Part shown: positions 52,847 to 62,095 of the stretch, one piece after another
Layout of the letters: the number at the start of each line of letters is the position of its first letter
Numbering within the stretch: the stretch's first letter is position 1
Assembly: GCF_003096655.1 (NCBI RefSeq)
Contig: NZ_QEKQ01000003.1
Coordinates: forward strand, 277,038 to 341,037
Direction of reading: 5' to 3'
From: Tamilnaduibacter salinus
GTDB taxonomy: Bacteria > Pseudomonadota > Gammaproteobacteria > Pseudomonadales > Oleiphilaceae
Length of the DNA stretch: 64,000 nt
Notes under the pieces: generated by a model
Database searches by the model: none
The model's input: the letters and a program-made list of their open reading frames with translations, nothing else
What the model was told of the DNA's origin: nothing
Translations under genes and position numbers: made by a program

Positions 52847-53899
52847 TCACGCAGACGTTTGCGGTGGCCTGCCCCGCAGCAGGCAGGATTCCTCGATGGT
52901 CTGAACCAGCTGTCGTGCCAGCTCCCCAGGGGTGCCGGCAAACGACGCGCAGCCGGTAGCCGCCACCGAGTCCGGCATGGAACTGTTGCCGCAGCTGGCG
53001 CTTTCCTGCACCCAGATCCGGCTGCCAAAGGCGCGGAGCAGGGGTGCGGCGATGGCGCCGTCATTGCCCATCCCGGAAAACAGGATAGCGTGGCAGCGGG
53101 CGCCGTAGTAGTCGGCCATATTCAACAGTACCTGATCGATGGACGGGCCGTAAGGACCTGGCCAGTCATTGTCCTTCGGCTGTAGCCGGCCCTCGCGGTC
53201 GACCATCCACTCATTCTCCACCGGCATCAGGACCACATCCCCCGGATAGATCCGGTCACCCGGCTCCGGTGACTTCAGCGAGTAGTGGGCATGACGCCCC
53301 AAGACCCGTCCCAGTACATCGGTGAAGTGATCGTCGATGTGCTGGGCGTAGACAAAGCCCACCGGGAGATCCTCCGGGAGCTGGTCGAGAAACGCCTTGA
53401 TGGCAGCCGGTCCCCCCAGAGAGGCGCCCAGCATCCAGACTTCCTCCGCCGGCTGGCTGCGATCCACAGACGGTATCCAGTGGGGGCGCTGCAGGCGCTG
53501 TGGCGCGGCACTTCCCTCCGGCTCATCCAATGCCTCGAGGCTGCCGGAGTCGTCCAGCTGTTCCAGTGGGCCGAGCTGTTTTTCGAGTTTGGCCAGTAGG
53601 CGGCGCTCCCAGCGGAAGTACTCGGTGGAACCGGAGTCCGGAGCCGGGTCGAGACCAAACAGGATGGGCGCGTCGGTCCGCTCCAGCAGGTAGTCGAACA
53701 GCGCCGGATGGTCGGCTTCGTCCTTCAGGCTCAGCAGCCAGAGAGCCGGCTCGGGCATGGTGGGCCAGCCCATGAGCCGCTCGCTGTCCCCGATGAAGGT
53801 GGTCGTCAGACCGAACTTCCCCGTGGCCTCCTGCAACCGCCCGCGTTGCAGCGGGCAGTCTGAGAGGATTGCCACTCCCTGGCGGTCTTTGCCGGTCAT
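52847..53899 (-). CDS. chpB: CheB-type methylesterase ChpB with degenerate receiver
   Basis: The 350-residue protein ends in a CheB catalytic domain (from about residue 160): MLGASLGGPAA (Ser), YAQHIDDH (His), and FSGMGNDGAIA (Asp), the catalytic triad. The N-terminal 150 residues occupy the place of a receiver domain but show none of its aspartate signatures (no DD, no phospho-acceptor context), so regulation by phosphorylation looks lost. It removes methyl groups from PilJ. ATG 53899 overlaps the chpA stop (ATGA). Confidence 0.88.
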   Translation of the reverse strand: MTGKDRQGVAILSDCPLQRGRLQEATGKFGLTTTFIGDSERLMGWPTMPEPALWLLSLKDEADHPALFDYLLERTDAPILFGLDPAPDSGSTEYFRWERRLLAKLEKQLGPLEQLDDSGSLEALDEPEGSAAPQRLQRPHWIPSVDRSQPAEEVWMLGASLGGPAAIKAFLDQLPEDLPVGFVYAQHIDDHFTDVLGRVLGRHAHYSLKSPEPGDRIYPGDVVLMPVENEWMVDREGRLQPKDNDWPGPYGPSIDQVLLNMADYYGARCHAILFSGMGNDGAIAAPLLRAFGSRIWVQESASCGNSSMPDSVAATGCASFAGTPGELARQLVQTIEESCLLRGRPPQTSA

Positions 53900-56800
53900 T
53901 CTCCGGGTCCGGTCAGCCGCTCGATGGTGTTGAGCAGCTCCGTTTCCTGGAACGGTTTGCCGAGGTACTCGTTGACCCCGATGCCCTCGGCCCGCTCCCG
54001 GTGTTTCTGACCGGTCCGGGAGGTGATCATGCAGATGGGCGTGTCGCTCAGCGCCTCGTCGTGGCGGATGAAGCTCGCCACTTCGAAGCCATCCATACGT
54101 GGCATTTCGATGTCCAGCAGCACGATGTCCGGGCGATGATCCTGGAGCTGGGCAACCGCATCCAGACCGTCTTTCGCCGTCATGACATCCATGCCGTTAC
54201 GCTCCAGCAGACGCCCCGTGACCTTCCGGACCGTAACCGAGTCGTCCACCACCATGACCAGTGTCGGCTGGTCTTCGCGGGAATGACTCTCGAGCGTATC
54301 GGGGACGGCGGCAGCGCGCTGGCGCTCTGACAGAATGTCGGAACGGATCATGGCCGGTAGATCAAGAATCACGACCACGTTGCCGTCACCCAGCAGGGTC
54401 GCGCCGGACACGCCCCGGACCGAGGTAAACTGCGGCCCGAGGGATTTCACCACGATTTCGCGACTGCCCATGATGCTGTCGACCTGGAGTGCCATCGGCT
54501 GCTCGGCGCCACGCACCAGAATCACCGGCAGAGGCAATGCCTGGCCCTGGAGCTTGGGATGGTGATCACTGTGTAGCAGGCTGCCCAGGTACTGGAGCCG
54601 GTATTCCTGACCGGCGTACTCGTACAGGGGCGCGTTGGGCTTGTAATACTCCTCCAGCTCGTAGGTGCTGACCCGCACAATGCCTTCGATGGTGTTGAGC
54701 GGGATGGCGTAGTAGTCCTCGCCGGTGGAGACCATCAGCGCCCGGTTGACCGATACCGTGAATGGCAGCCGAACGGTGAAGGTGGTGCCCTTGCCGAGTG
54801 CCGAATCGATGTCGAGACTGCCGCCGAGCTGTTTGATCTCGCTGGCGACCACGTCCATGCCGACGCCACGGCCGGAAATCTGCGTCACCTTGGCGGCGGT
54901 CGAGAAGCCGGGCTGCAGGATGAACTGGAGGATTTCCCGGTCCGAGAGGTCTTCGTGATCCTCCATCAGGCCCTGCCGGACTGCTTTTTCGCGGACCTTG
55001 CGGCTGTCTATACCGCCGCCGTCGTCAATCAGGCGCAGGACCACCTCGCCGCCCTCGCGGGTCAGCGACAGGGTGATCTCACCGGTTTCGGGCTTGCCGG
55101 CGGTGCGGCGTTCGTCCGGTTCCTCAATGCCGTGGTCGACGGCGTTGCGCAGCATGTGTTCCAGCGGCGCGATCATGCGCTCGAGAATGCTGCGGTCCAT
55201 CTCGCCTTCGGCGTTGCGGACGTCGAAGGTGACCTGTTTGTCCAGTTCGCCGGAGATCTGACGAACGATCCGGCGCAGGCGGGGCATCATGGATGAGAAC
55301 GGAATCATCCGTGTCTTCATCAGCCCTTCCTGCAACTCGGTGTTGATCCGCGACTGCTGGACCAGCAGCGTCTCGCTGTCCCGTACCCGGTCGGACAGGG
55401 TTTCGCGCAGGTCCGCCAGGTCCGAGGTGGACTCGCTCAGTGCCCGGGACAGCTGCTGGATGGAGGAGTAGCGGTCCATCTCCAGCGGGTCGAAGTCCTC
55501 GGTGTAGTCCGGGCCATGTTCCTGCTCGGCGCGGAACAGGATCTGCGCCTCGGTCTCAATGTCCATCCGGCGCAGCTGCTCGCGAAGACGTTCGATGGTG
55601 GCGGCCATTTCGTCCAGCGTGTGCCCGAAATCGCTGGACTGCTGCTCGAGACGACTCCGGGTAATACTGGTTTCGCCGGCCAGGTTCACCAGATCGTCCA
55701 GCAGTGGCGCGGAGACGCGGACCGTTTCCTGCGACCGGCCCGCCTCCTGACGACGGTTCGCCGGCGCTTTCTGCTGATCTTTCGCTGTGGGTTTGGCGGC
55801 TTCCTGTTGCGGTGCGGCCTCCGGTGCCTGGTCCGTGGCCGGCGGTTCGCTGGCTTTCTCCGGCGCCGAGGCCGGCTCTGATGGCGCTTCCGCTTCCGCC
55901 GAATCCGGGGCGTGTGGCACGGTCACCGGACCGTCGCCCGCGGCTTCGTAACGCTGGCGGATCGTCTCCACCATGCCGGTAATGGCGTCGTGGTCGGCCG
56001 TGATCGCCTTCCAGGCCTCGGCGTCCGGCTCGTTGCCGCCCAGATCAATCAGGCGGGTCTCGAACGCGTGGGAGCGGTCACCCAGTTCGGTCAGCTGGGC
56101 CAATCGCGCGCCGCCTTTGAGCGTGTGCAGCGACCGCTGAATGTCCTGGTTCAGCTGACTGTTTTTCGGGTTCTGGCGCCACTCGGCCAGCCGGTTCTCC
56201 AGGTCGTCGAGAATCTCCCCGGCTTCCTCAAGGAAGATCTCCAGCACTTCGGCATCAACCGTCTCGGGCTGATCCACGGTACCCTCGTCGGTGGCGCCGG
56301 CCGATGCGTCGTCTGTAGCCCCTGCGGGGGGCTCCTCACCACCAAAGGCGGCCAGCAGCTCGGGGACCGGATCGGGCGTGCCGCCGTCTTCCAGGGCGGT
56401 GATCATCTGGTTGAAGTGCGACAGTGCCTGATCGCTGAGCGACAGCATTGTCGGACCGTCGGCCTGGCCGGCGACCAGGTCCTCGAGGCGGTCATGCCAG
56501 ACTTCCGCCAGATCGGCGACGGCGTCCATGTCGGCCAGTCGGGCGCCGCCCTTGAGTGTGTGCAGTTCCTGCTGAAGGTCGGTGACGCCGGTCAGCCCCT
56601 CGGCATCCTCCCGCCACTGGTCGAGGCATTCACGGATGGCGTCGCGGATCTCCACCGCCTCGTCGAGGAAGATGCCGATCAGGTCTTCGTCGCGATCCGC
56701 GGGTTCGGGCTCGCCCGTGTCGGTCGGTGACGGCTCCGTCGCCGTGTCATCGGTCGGTTCCGGCGGGCTGTCGCTCTCGTCGGGTTCCGCCATGGGCTCT

Positions 56801-59800
56801 GGTTCTGGCGCTGGTGCTTCGGTGGCCGGGGATTCGCCCGTCATCCACGACTGCACCTGTGTCACCAACTCATGGGCTGGTGGGCAGTTTTGGGAGGCGG
56901 CGACCTGATCGACCATTTCCGCGAGCCGGTCATGGCAGGCGAACAGCAGATCGTGCAGGCGATCGTCGCCGGAGAGGCTGCCTTCGGAGACTTTTTCAAA
57001 CAGGTCTTCCAGCACATGGGACAGATCGCTGATGGCATCCACGCCGGCCATACGGGCGCCGCCCTTGAGCGTGTGGACATCGCGCTGTAACTCGGCCGCA
57101 ATGGCACGGTCGTCCGGGTTCTCGCTCCAGCTGTGCAGTGCGCTGCCGGTGCTGTTGATCAGGTCGTAGGCTTCTTCCAGGAAGATTTCCACCAGCTCGG
57201 GGTCGAGGTCCGTCAGCGCCCCTTCGCTGGTGGTTCCGGCTTCCGGCTCCGCTGAGGGCGTTTCGGTCGCGGCGGCGGATTCTTCAACGGCCTGGTCATC
57301 GTCGACCCGCGGCGGCTCAGGGATGTGTTCGTCCTTATCGGTGGTGGTGTCGCCGGTGTGTCCTGCTTCGCTGGCATCCGCGTCTGTTGTCGTGTCGTCC
57401 GCTTCACCATCGGTCTCGTCGGTTTCCGGAACCGGCGGCAAGTCGTCCTCGAAACTGCTGTCGATGGCGGCGAGGTCGGCCGAGAAGGCCGCGTCGGCAT
57501 TCTGGTGGAGGCCGTCCAGCGAGTCTTTCAGCCGATCAAGCAGCTCTGTGTCCGGTCGGGGGGCCAGACCGGCGGCGACCTGATCCATGATGTTGATCAG
57601 GGATTCATGGCCGGCCCTGGCGACGTCAAAGAAATCATCGTCAGGCGTGATGTCACTGGACTGGATGGCGGCGTAGTTGCGATCCAGCAGATCGGCGAGC
57701 TCGGAAACCTCGGTCAGGCCCGCGACCTCGGCGCCACGCGCCAATTTGCGCAGCTCCGCGCCGAGTTGTTCCGGCGTATCGCGCCGCTCCGGCTCGCCGG
57801 ACCAGTCCGCCAGGGCAGAGTCCGCATTCAGCAGGATATCCAGGCCCTCGCTCAGGAACAGCTGGATCAGTTGTGGGTCCGGGCGTGCCGCCGGCTCGCT
57901 TTCGGCACTGCTGGCCGATTCATCGGAAATGGCCTGTCCGGCCCGTTCGTCCAGTTTGGCGAGAAAATCATCCGTGCCGGGTAGCGTGGCTTGCGGGCTG
58001 TCGTGTAATTGGGCCAGTCCCTTTTCCACGAACCTGCTGGCGCGCTCGAGCAGCTCCAGGATATCCGTGTCGGCGCGATGGCTTTCGGCGCGCTCATGCT
58101 TGATGAACTTCTCGAGCGGGGTAATCACCCGGGCGATGGGCTGTATGCCCGCTGTGTTGGCCGATCCCTTCAGGGTGTGCAGCGCCCGGGACAGGTCGTC
58201 GTTGTAGGCGGCGCTGTCCTGCCCGCGGACCCGCTCCAGAAATTCGTTCAGGGTCTCCAGATGGGTCTGGGCTTCGCTCTCGAAGATCTCGAGCAGGACC
58301 GGATCGACCTCATCCGCCTCGTCTTCCTCCGCCGGCGCAGGCCCGGTCTCGGGGCCGGCCGGTGTCGTATCGGAAGCCGGCGTGAGGTCTTCCGGCATGG
58401 GCTCGGACTCGGGAATTTCCCCGGCGGCCAGCGTGTTGGCGCGATTCTCGTATGGGGTCGTGTCAACCGACGCGGAGCGCTGGTGTTTGAAGTCCTCAAC
58501 CAGGTCGGGGATCACTCCCACAACATCCTGCAGCAGGCTGGCCACGTCATCGTTCATGAAAATGGTGCCGTCGATGACCCGGTTGAGCATGTTCTCGATG
58601 GACCACGCCAACTCGCCGATGACGTTGGCTTCCACCATGCGGCCACTGCCCTTGAGGGTGTGGAACGCCCGGCGGACTTCGGTGAGGGCTGTGCGGTCCT
58701 CGTACTGATTCATCAGTGACGGCAGGTATTCCCGGATGGCTTCGAGAACCTCGTCCGCCTCCTCGATGAAGATCTCCAGAATCTCGTCATCGATCAGGTC
58801 GTCGTCTCCGGCGTCTGCCCCGGGCGACTGATCCTCAGCGGTGCCCTCCTGCACAGCGGGCGTGTCGTCTGGCTCCTCGACCGCTTCGGCTTCCGACGTC
58901 GGGTCGATCTCGGAGACGGTCGTTTCAGTGACTTCCGGTTCTGGCTCACTGTCGTCCGGGCCTTCGGCGCTCTCATCCGTGACCCGGGTGGTCGCCAGGG
59001 CATCCGCCTGTTCCATTAGCGGTGTTATGCCCTCGGGGCGCCGACCGTCCCGGAAGGCATCGATCAGATCCGGAACCCGGTTGATGACGGTGTCGATCAG
59101 TTCGAACACCTCGTCCGTGAGAGCGACTGAGCGGTCAATAACCCGGTTCAGCAGGTTCTCGACGGACCAGGCCAACTCGCCAATGTCGCTGGCACCCACG
59201 AGACGGCCACTGCCTTTGAGTGTATGGAAGGCTCGGCGGACTTCGGTCAGCGCCTCACGATCGTCCTGGTCCTGGCGAAGCCGGGGGTAGAACTCACGAA
59301 TGGTTTCCAGAACTTCGCCGGCCTCCTCGATAAAGATCTCCAGGATCTCATCGTCCACTAGGTCGGCATCGCCGCCAGTCGTCTCCGGTTCTGGCTGAGG
59401 GGCCTCCTCCAGCTCGGGAACCGGCGCCGATGCGTCTTCCTGCCAGGTGGGTTCTTCACCCGCCGGGAAGCCGAGAGTCACCAGGCTGTCGCGGGCAACG
59501 TCGAGAATTGCAGTGTTCTCGCCAATGCCCTCGGCGAGGCGTTCGAGATAGTACTCAATGCTCGTGAACAGATCGGCCAGCGTGTCGAGCTGGCGCCAGT
59601 CCGGGACGCGCTGGCCTTCGAGAAGCACGTCGGTCACATAGCGCTGGGCCGACCCGAGAATGTCGCTGGTTTCCTCCAGCGGAATCAGGTCCAGCCCGCC
59701 ACGGATGCTGTGCAGCAGACCGGGGACGTGGTTGATCTCCCGGACGTCCCACTGAGAGGCGATGAAATTGACGATCGCTGTCTTGACCTGCTCCAGCGAA

Positions 59801-61155
59801 TTGCGGGCCTCGCGGAGCAATGCGCTGTTGGCCTCGCCCAGCTCGTAGCGACTGTAACGGGTCGTGCTGTCCGCCCCATCGTCGTGCTGGGAGTCGGTGT
59901 AGTCGTCGTCGAGACCGGCGAGTGTGGACTCGATGTAAAGCAGGGCCCCGGCAATGTCCATCAGGGTGCCGTCATCGGCGTCTCTTCGGCCAGAGGTCAG
60001 CTCCGAAATCAGTTCAATCTGCTCGTTGATCACCCGTGCGGGAATGTACAGGTTGAGAACGTTCAGGGTGTTGGCCACCTGCTCCAGCCCGGGCTGAAGC
60101 TCCTCCAGTTCACTGGCGTCGCGGTCCGTGGCGCGGACGAACAGGTCCAGTTGGTCCTTGAGGCGGGCCAGTTCCTCGTTGAGGGCATCCACGACCGAGT
60201 GAATCGCCTGTCTTCCCGGGCCCGAGGTCCGACTGCGGGCGTCGGCTACCTGTTCGTCCGACGGCAGGGCCTCGTCCAGGCGGTATCGCTGGCGCAGGTC
60301 CTGGATCGGTTCCGAATCCAGATCGTTAGCCCGGGCCACGTAGTAGAGCAGGTGCTTGAGCAGGGTTTCCGGTACCGGCTGCTGGAGAATATCGACGGCT
60401 TCATCAAGCAGCCGACGGATTTCCGCATCCAGTTGCCGCAGCAGTTGTTTGACCGCTGAGTTGACCGGATTATGACGCCCGCGCAAGGTTTCCACGAAGC
60501 CGGCCGCTGCCCGCCAGAGCTCTTCCCGGGGCGTGCGATGGCTAAGCCGGATCAGTCGATCGAGAACCTTCTGCAGGTAATCAAAATGGGAATCCAGGTC
60601 GGTTTCGCGGACCACGCCGGCCAGGGCGAACTGGAACATCTGGCGCAGTTTGCGCACATGGCCGCTGACCTTTTCGTCCTGAAGCCGGGCGGATGCCCCG
60701 GCGGGGGCATCAATCCGGGCTGGTGTGAGATCCGGCGTAAACAGGGCATTATCCGACAGCAGTGACTCGCCACGGGCGGCACGCAGGTCGTTGAGCAGCG
60801 GCAGCAACACCATTGGAAAGTCATCGCGACTGCTGCCCAGATGTTCGAGATATTGCGGTAGTTGCAGGATGGCCTGCATCAGCACATCGACGGCTTCGTC
60901 CTGTGTGGTCACCGTGTGATTGAGGATGGCCTGCGCCAGTCGCTCCATCTCATCAGTGAGCAGGGCTGCCCCGGAGAGCTCCACCATCTTCAGCGTGCCG
61001 TGTACCTGATGCAGGTGATTCAGGCAGAAGCGCAGACGGGCGGTGTCCTCCCGGTTTTCGACAAACGCCTCCAGAGCCTTCTGGCCCTGGTTGAGCGTGT
61101 CCTGTATCTCGTCCCGAACCCAGTCCAGGGCGATGCTGTCATGGTGGTTGGCCAT
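53896..61155 (-). CDS. chpA: Hybrid histidine kinase ChpA with many Hpt domains
   Basis: The 2419-residue protein starts at ATG 61155 (MANHHDSIALDW), 11 nt after the pilK stop; a Met 14 codons earlier overlaps pilK. Six canonical Hpt motifs HTLKG (SGR, SGR, SAN, GAR, GAR, GAR) are present, plus N-terminal VHGTLKM (His near 52), HSIRGGLD and a degenerate KLARGAEVAG lacking His. A CheA-type kinase follows (LEHMLRNAVDHGIEEP and DDGGGIDSRKV-type ATP lid), then a CheW domain and a C-terminal receiver (VMVVDDSVTVRK, LLDIEMPRMDGFE). It controls type IV pilus twitching and surface sensing. Phosphotransfer among Hpt sites is inferred from the P. aeruginosa homologue. Confidence 0.95.
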   Translation of the reverse strand: MANHHDSIALDWVRDEIQDTLNQGQKALEAFVENREDTARLRFCLNHLHQVHGTLKMVELSGAALLTDEMERLAQAILNHTVTTQDEAVDVLMQAILQLPQYLEHLGSSRDDFPMVLLPLLNDLRAARGESLLSDNALFTPDLTPARIDAPAGASARLQDEKVSGHVRKLRQMFQFALAGVVRETDLDSHFDYLQKVLDRLIRLSHRTPREELWRAAAGFVETLRGRHNPVNSAVKQLLRQLDAEIRRLLDEAVDILQQPVPETLLKHLLYYVARANDLDSEPIQDLRQRYRLDEALPSDEQVADARSRTSGPGRQAIHSVVDALNEELARLKDQLDLFVRATDRDASELEELQPGLEQVANTLNVLNLYIPARVINEQIELISELTSGRRDADDGTLMDIAGALLYIESTLAGLDDDYTDSQHDDGADSTTRYSRYELGEANSALLREARNSLEQVKTAIVNFIASQWDVREINHVPGLLHSIRGGLDLIPLEETSDILGSAQRYVTDVLLEGQRVPDWRQLDTLADLFTSIEYYLERLAEGIGENTAILDVARDSLVTLGFPAGEEPTWQEDASAPVPELEEAPQPEPETTGGDADLVDDEILEIFIEEAGEVLETIREFYPRLRQDQDDREALTEVRRAFHTLKGSGRLVGASDIGELAWSVENLLNRVIDRSVALTDEVFELIDTVINRVPDLIDAFRDGRRPEGITPLMEQADALATTRVTDESAEGPDDSEPEPEVTETTVSEIDPTSEAEAVEEPDDTPAVQEGTAEDQSPGADAGDDDLIDDEILEIFIEEADEVLEAIREYLPSLMNQYEDRTALTEVRRAFHTLKGSGRMVEANVIGELAWSIENMLNRVIDGTIFMNDDVASLLQDVVGVIPDLVEDFKHQRSASVDTTPYENRANTLAAGEIPESEPMPEDLTPASDTTPAGPETGPAPAEEDEADEVDPVLLEIFESEAQTHLETLNEFLERVRGQDSAAYNDDLSRALHTLKGSANTAGIQPIARVITPLEKFIKHERAESHRADTDILELLERASRFVEKGLAQLHDSPQATLPGTDDFLAKLDERAGQAISDESASSAESEPAARPDPQLIQLFLSEGLDILLNADSALADWSGEPERRDTPEQLGAELRKLARGAEVAGLTEVSELADLLDRNYAAIQSSDITPDDDFFDVARAGHESLINIMDQVAAGLAPRPDTELLDRLKDSLDGLHQNADAAFSADLAAIDSSFEDDLPPVPETDETDGEADDTTTDADASEAGHTGDTTTDKDEHIPEPPRVDDDQAVEESAAATETPSAEPEAGTTSEGALTDLDPELVEIFLEEAYDLINSTGSALHSWSENPDDRAIAAELQRDVHTLKGGARMAGVDAISDLSHVLEDLFEKVSEGSLSGDDRLHDLLFACHDRLAEMVDQVAASQNCPPAHELVTQVQSWMTGESPATEAPAPEPEPMAEPDESDSPPEPTDDTATEPSPTDTGEPEPADRDEDLIGIFLDEAVEIRDAIRECLDQWREDAEGLTGVTDLQQELHTLKGGARLADMDAVADLAEVWHDRLEDLVAGQADGPTMLSLSDQALSHFNQMITALEDGGTPDPVPELLAAFGGEEPPAGATDDASAGATDEGTVDQPETVDAEVLEIFLEEAGEILDDLENRLAEWRQNPKNSQLNQDIQRSLHTLKGGARLAQLTELGDRSHAFETRLIDLGGNEPDAEAWKAITADHDAITGMVETIRQRYEAAGDGPVTVPHAPDSAEAEAPSEPASAPEKASEPPATDQAPEAAPQQEAAKPTAKDQQKAPANRRQEAGRSQETVRVSAPLLDDLVNLAGETSITRSRLEQQSSDFGHTLDEMAATIERLREQLRRMDIETEAQILFRAEQEHGPDYTEDFDPLEMDRYSSIQQLSRALSESTSDLADLRETLSDRVRDSETLLVQQSRINTELQEGLMKTRMIPFSSMMPRLRRIVRQISGELDKQVTFDVRNAEGEMDRSILERMIAPLEHMLRNAVDHGIEEPDERRTAGKPETGEITLSLTREGGEVVLRLIDDGGGIDSRKVREKAVRQGLMEDHEDLSDREILQFILQPGFSTAAKVTQISGRGVGMDVVASEIKQLGGSLDIDSALGKGTTFTVRLPFTVSVNRALMVSTGEDYYAIPLNTIEGIVRVSTYELEEYYKPNAPLYEYAGQEYRLQYLGSLLHSDHHPKLQGQALPLPVILVRGAEQPMALQVDSIMGSREIVVKSLGPQFTSVRGVSGATLLGDGNVVVILDLPAMIRSDILSERQRAAAVPDTLESHSREDQPTLVMVVDDSVTVRKVTGRLLERNGMDVMTAKDGLDAVAQLQDHRPDIVLLDIEMPRMDGFEVASFIRHDEALSDTPICMITSRTGQKHRERAEGIGVNEYLGKPFQETELLNTIERLTGPGE

Positions 61156-61166
61156 AACGACTCCGG

Positions 61167-62066
61167 TTACTCTCCGTCCGTCTGGCGGCGAATCCACGCC
61201 AGAACATTATCCGATGGCACGCGCTGCAGTGAGGGGTGTTGCCAATCGTCGAGCTCCCCCTGACCGAGAACCAGCAGCCCGCCCGGAGCCAGGCATTCCG
61301 TCAGCCGCTTCACGATTTCCCGGCGCCGCCAGCGGCGGAAATAGATCAACAGGTTCTGGCAGAAAATGATATTCATGCCATGCATCGGCGCATTCTTGAG
61401 GTCCAGCACATTGAGCCGCGTGAAGCAGACCCGCTGCCGGACGCTCGGAATGACCTGCCACTGGTCTGCACCGGCCGGCTGGAAATACCGTGACCGCATT
61501 GCCTCGTCCATACCGGCGAGTTTGCGGGCGCCGTACAGGCCATCGCGCGCCTTCTGGATCGCCGGCTTACTGATGTCCGAACCGGTGATGCCGAATAGTG
61601 GCGGCAGTGCCAGCTGTTCCATGCATTGATCCAGCAGCATGGCGAGCGTGTACGGCTCCTCGCCGGTGGAACAGCCCACACTCCAGGCTTCCAGCGGGCG
61701 ATGCCGGAGCAGATCCCTTGGCCGGGTCATGACGTAGTCGGAAACCAGGCGAAAGGCTTCCCCGTCCCGGAAAAAGCGTGTCTCCTGGACCGTCAGACGG
61801 TCGACGAGAGTGGTCCACTCGACAATGGCGCCGGGACCGGAGACCACCTTTTCATAATACGCCTGATAGCTCTCGCAACCGATCTCCCGCATCCGGATGC
61901 CCAGATTGGTCTGCAGGAAGGAGCGGCGCTCCGGGCTCAGTGTCATGCCGGTCCGCTCTTCCAGCAGCGTCTGCCACTGCCGGAACTGGTCGTCGTCCAT
62001 TTCCGGCAGTGGGCGCAGCGTCCAGATTCCCGGGTGCATGGGTTGTCGCGCCTCAGCCATGGCCAT
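61167..62066 (-). CDS. pilK: CheR-type methyltransferase PilK
   Basis: The 299-residue chemoreceptor methyltransferase has an N-terminal all-helical domain and the SAM domain with WSVGCSTGEEPYTLAMLL, FFRDGEAF, and INIIFCQNLLIYF-like motif (MNIIFCQNLLIYFRR). It adds methyl groups to PilJ glutamates for adaptation, opposing ChpB. It follows pilJ by 29 nt. Two in-frame Met codons at 62066 and 62060 are both possible starts. Confidence 0.92.
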   Translation of the reverse strand: MAMAEARQPMHPGIWTLRPLPEMDDDQFRQWQTLLEERTGMTLSPERRSFLQTNLGIRMREIGCESYQAYYEKVVSGPGAIVEWTTLVDRLTVQETRFFRDGEAFRLVSDYVMTRPRDLLRHRPLEAWSVGCSTGEEPYTLAMLLDQCMEQLALPPLFGITGSDISKPAIQKARDGLYGARKLAGMDEAMRSRYFQPAGADQWQVIPSVRQRVCFTRLNVLDLKNAPMHGMNIIFCQNLLIYFRRWRRREIVKRLTECLAPGGLLVLGQGELDDWQHPSLQRVPSDNVLAWIRRQTDGE

Positions 62067-62095
62067 CAGTCAGTGCAACACCTGTCCGACGTTGA

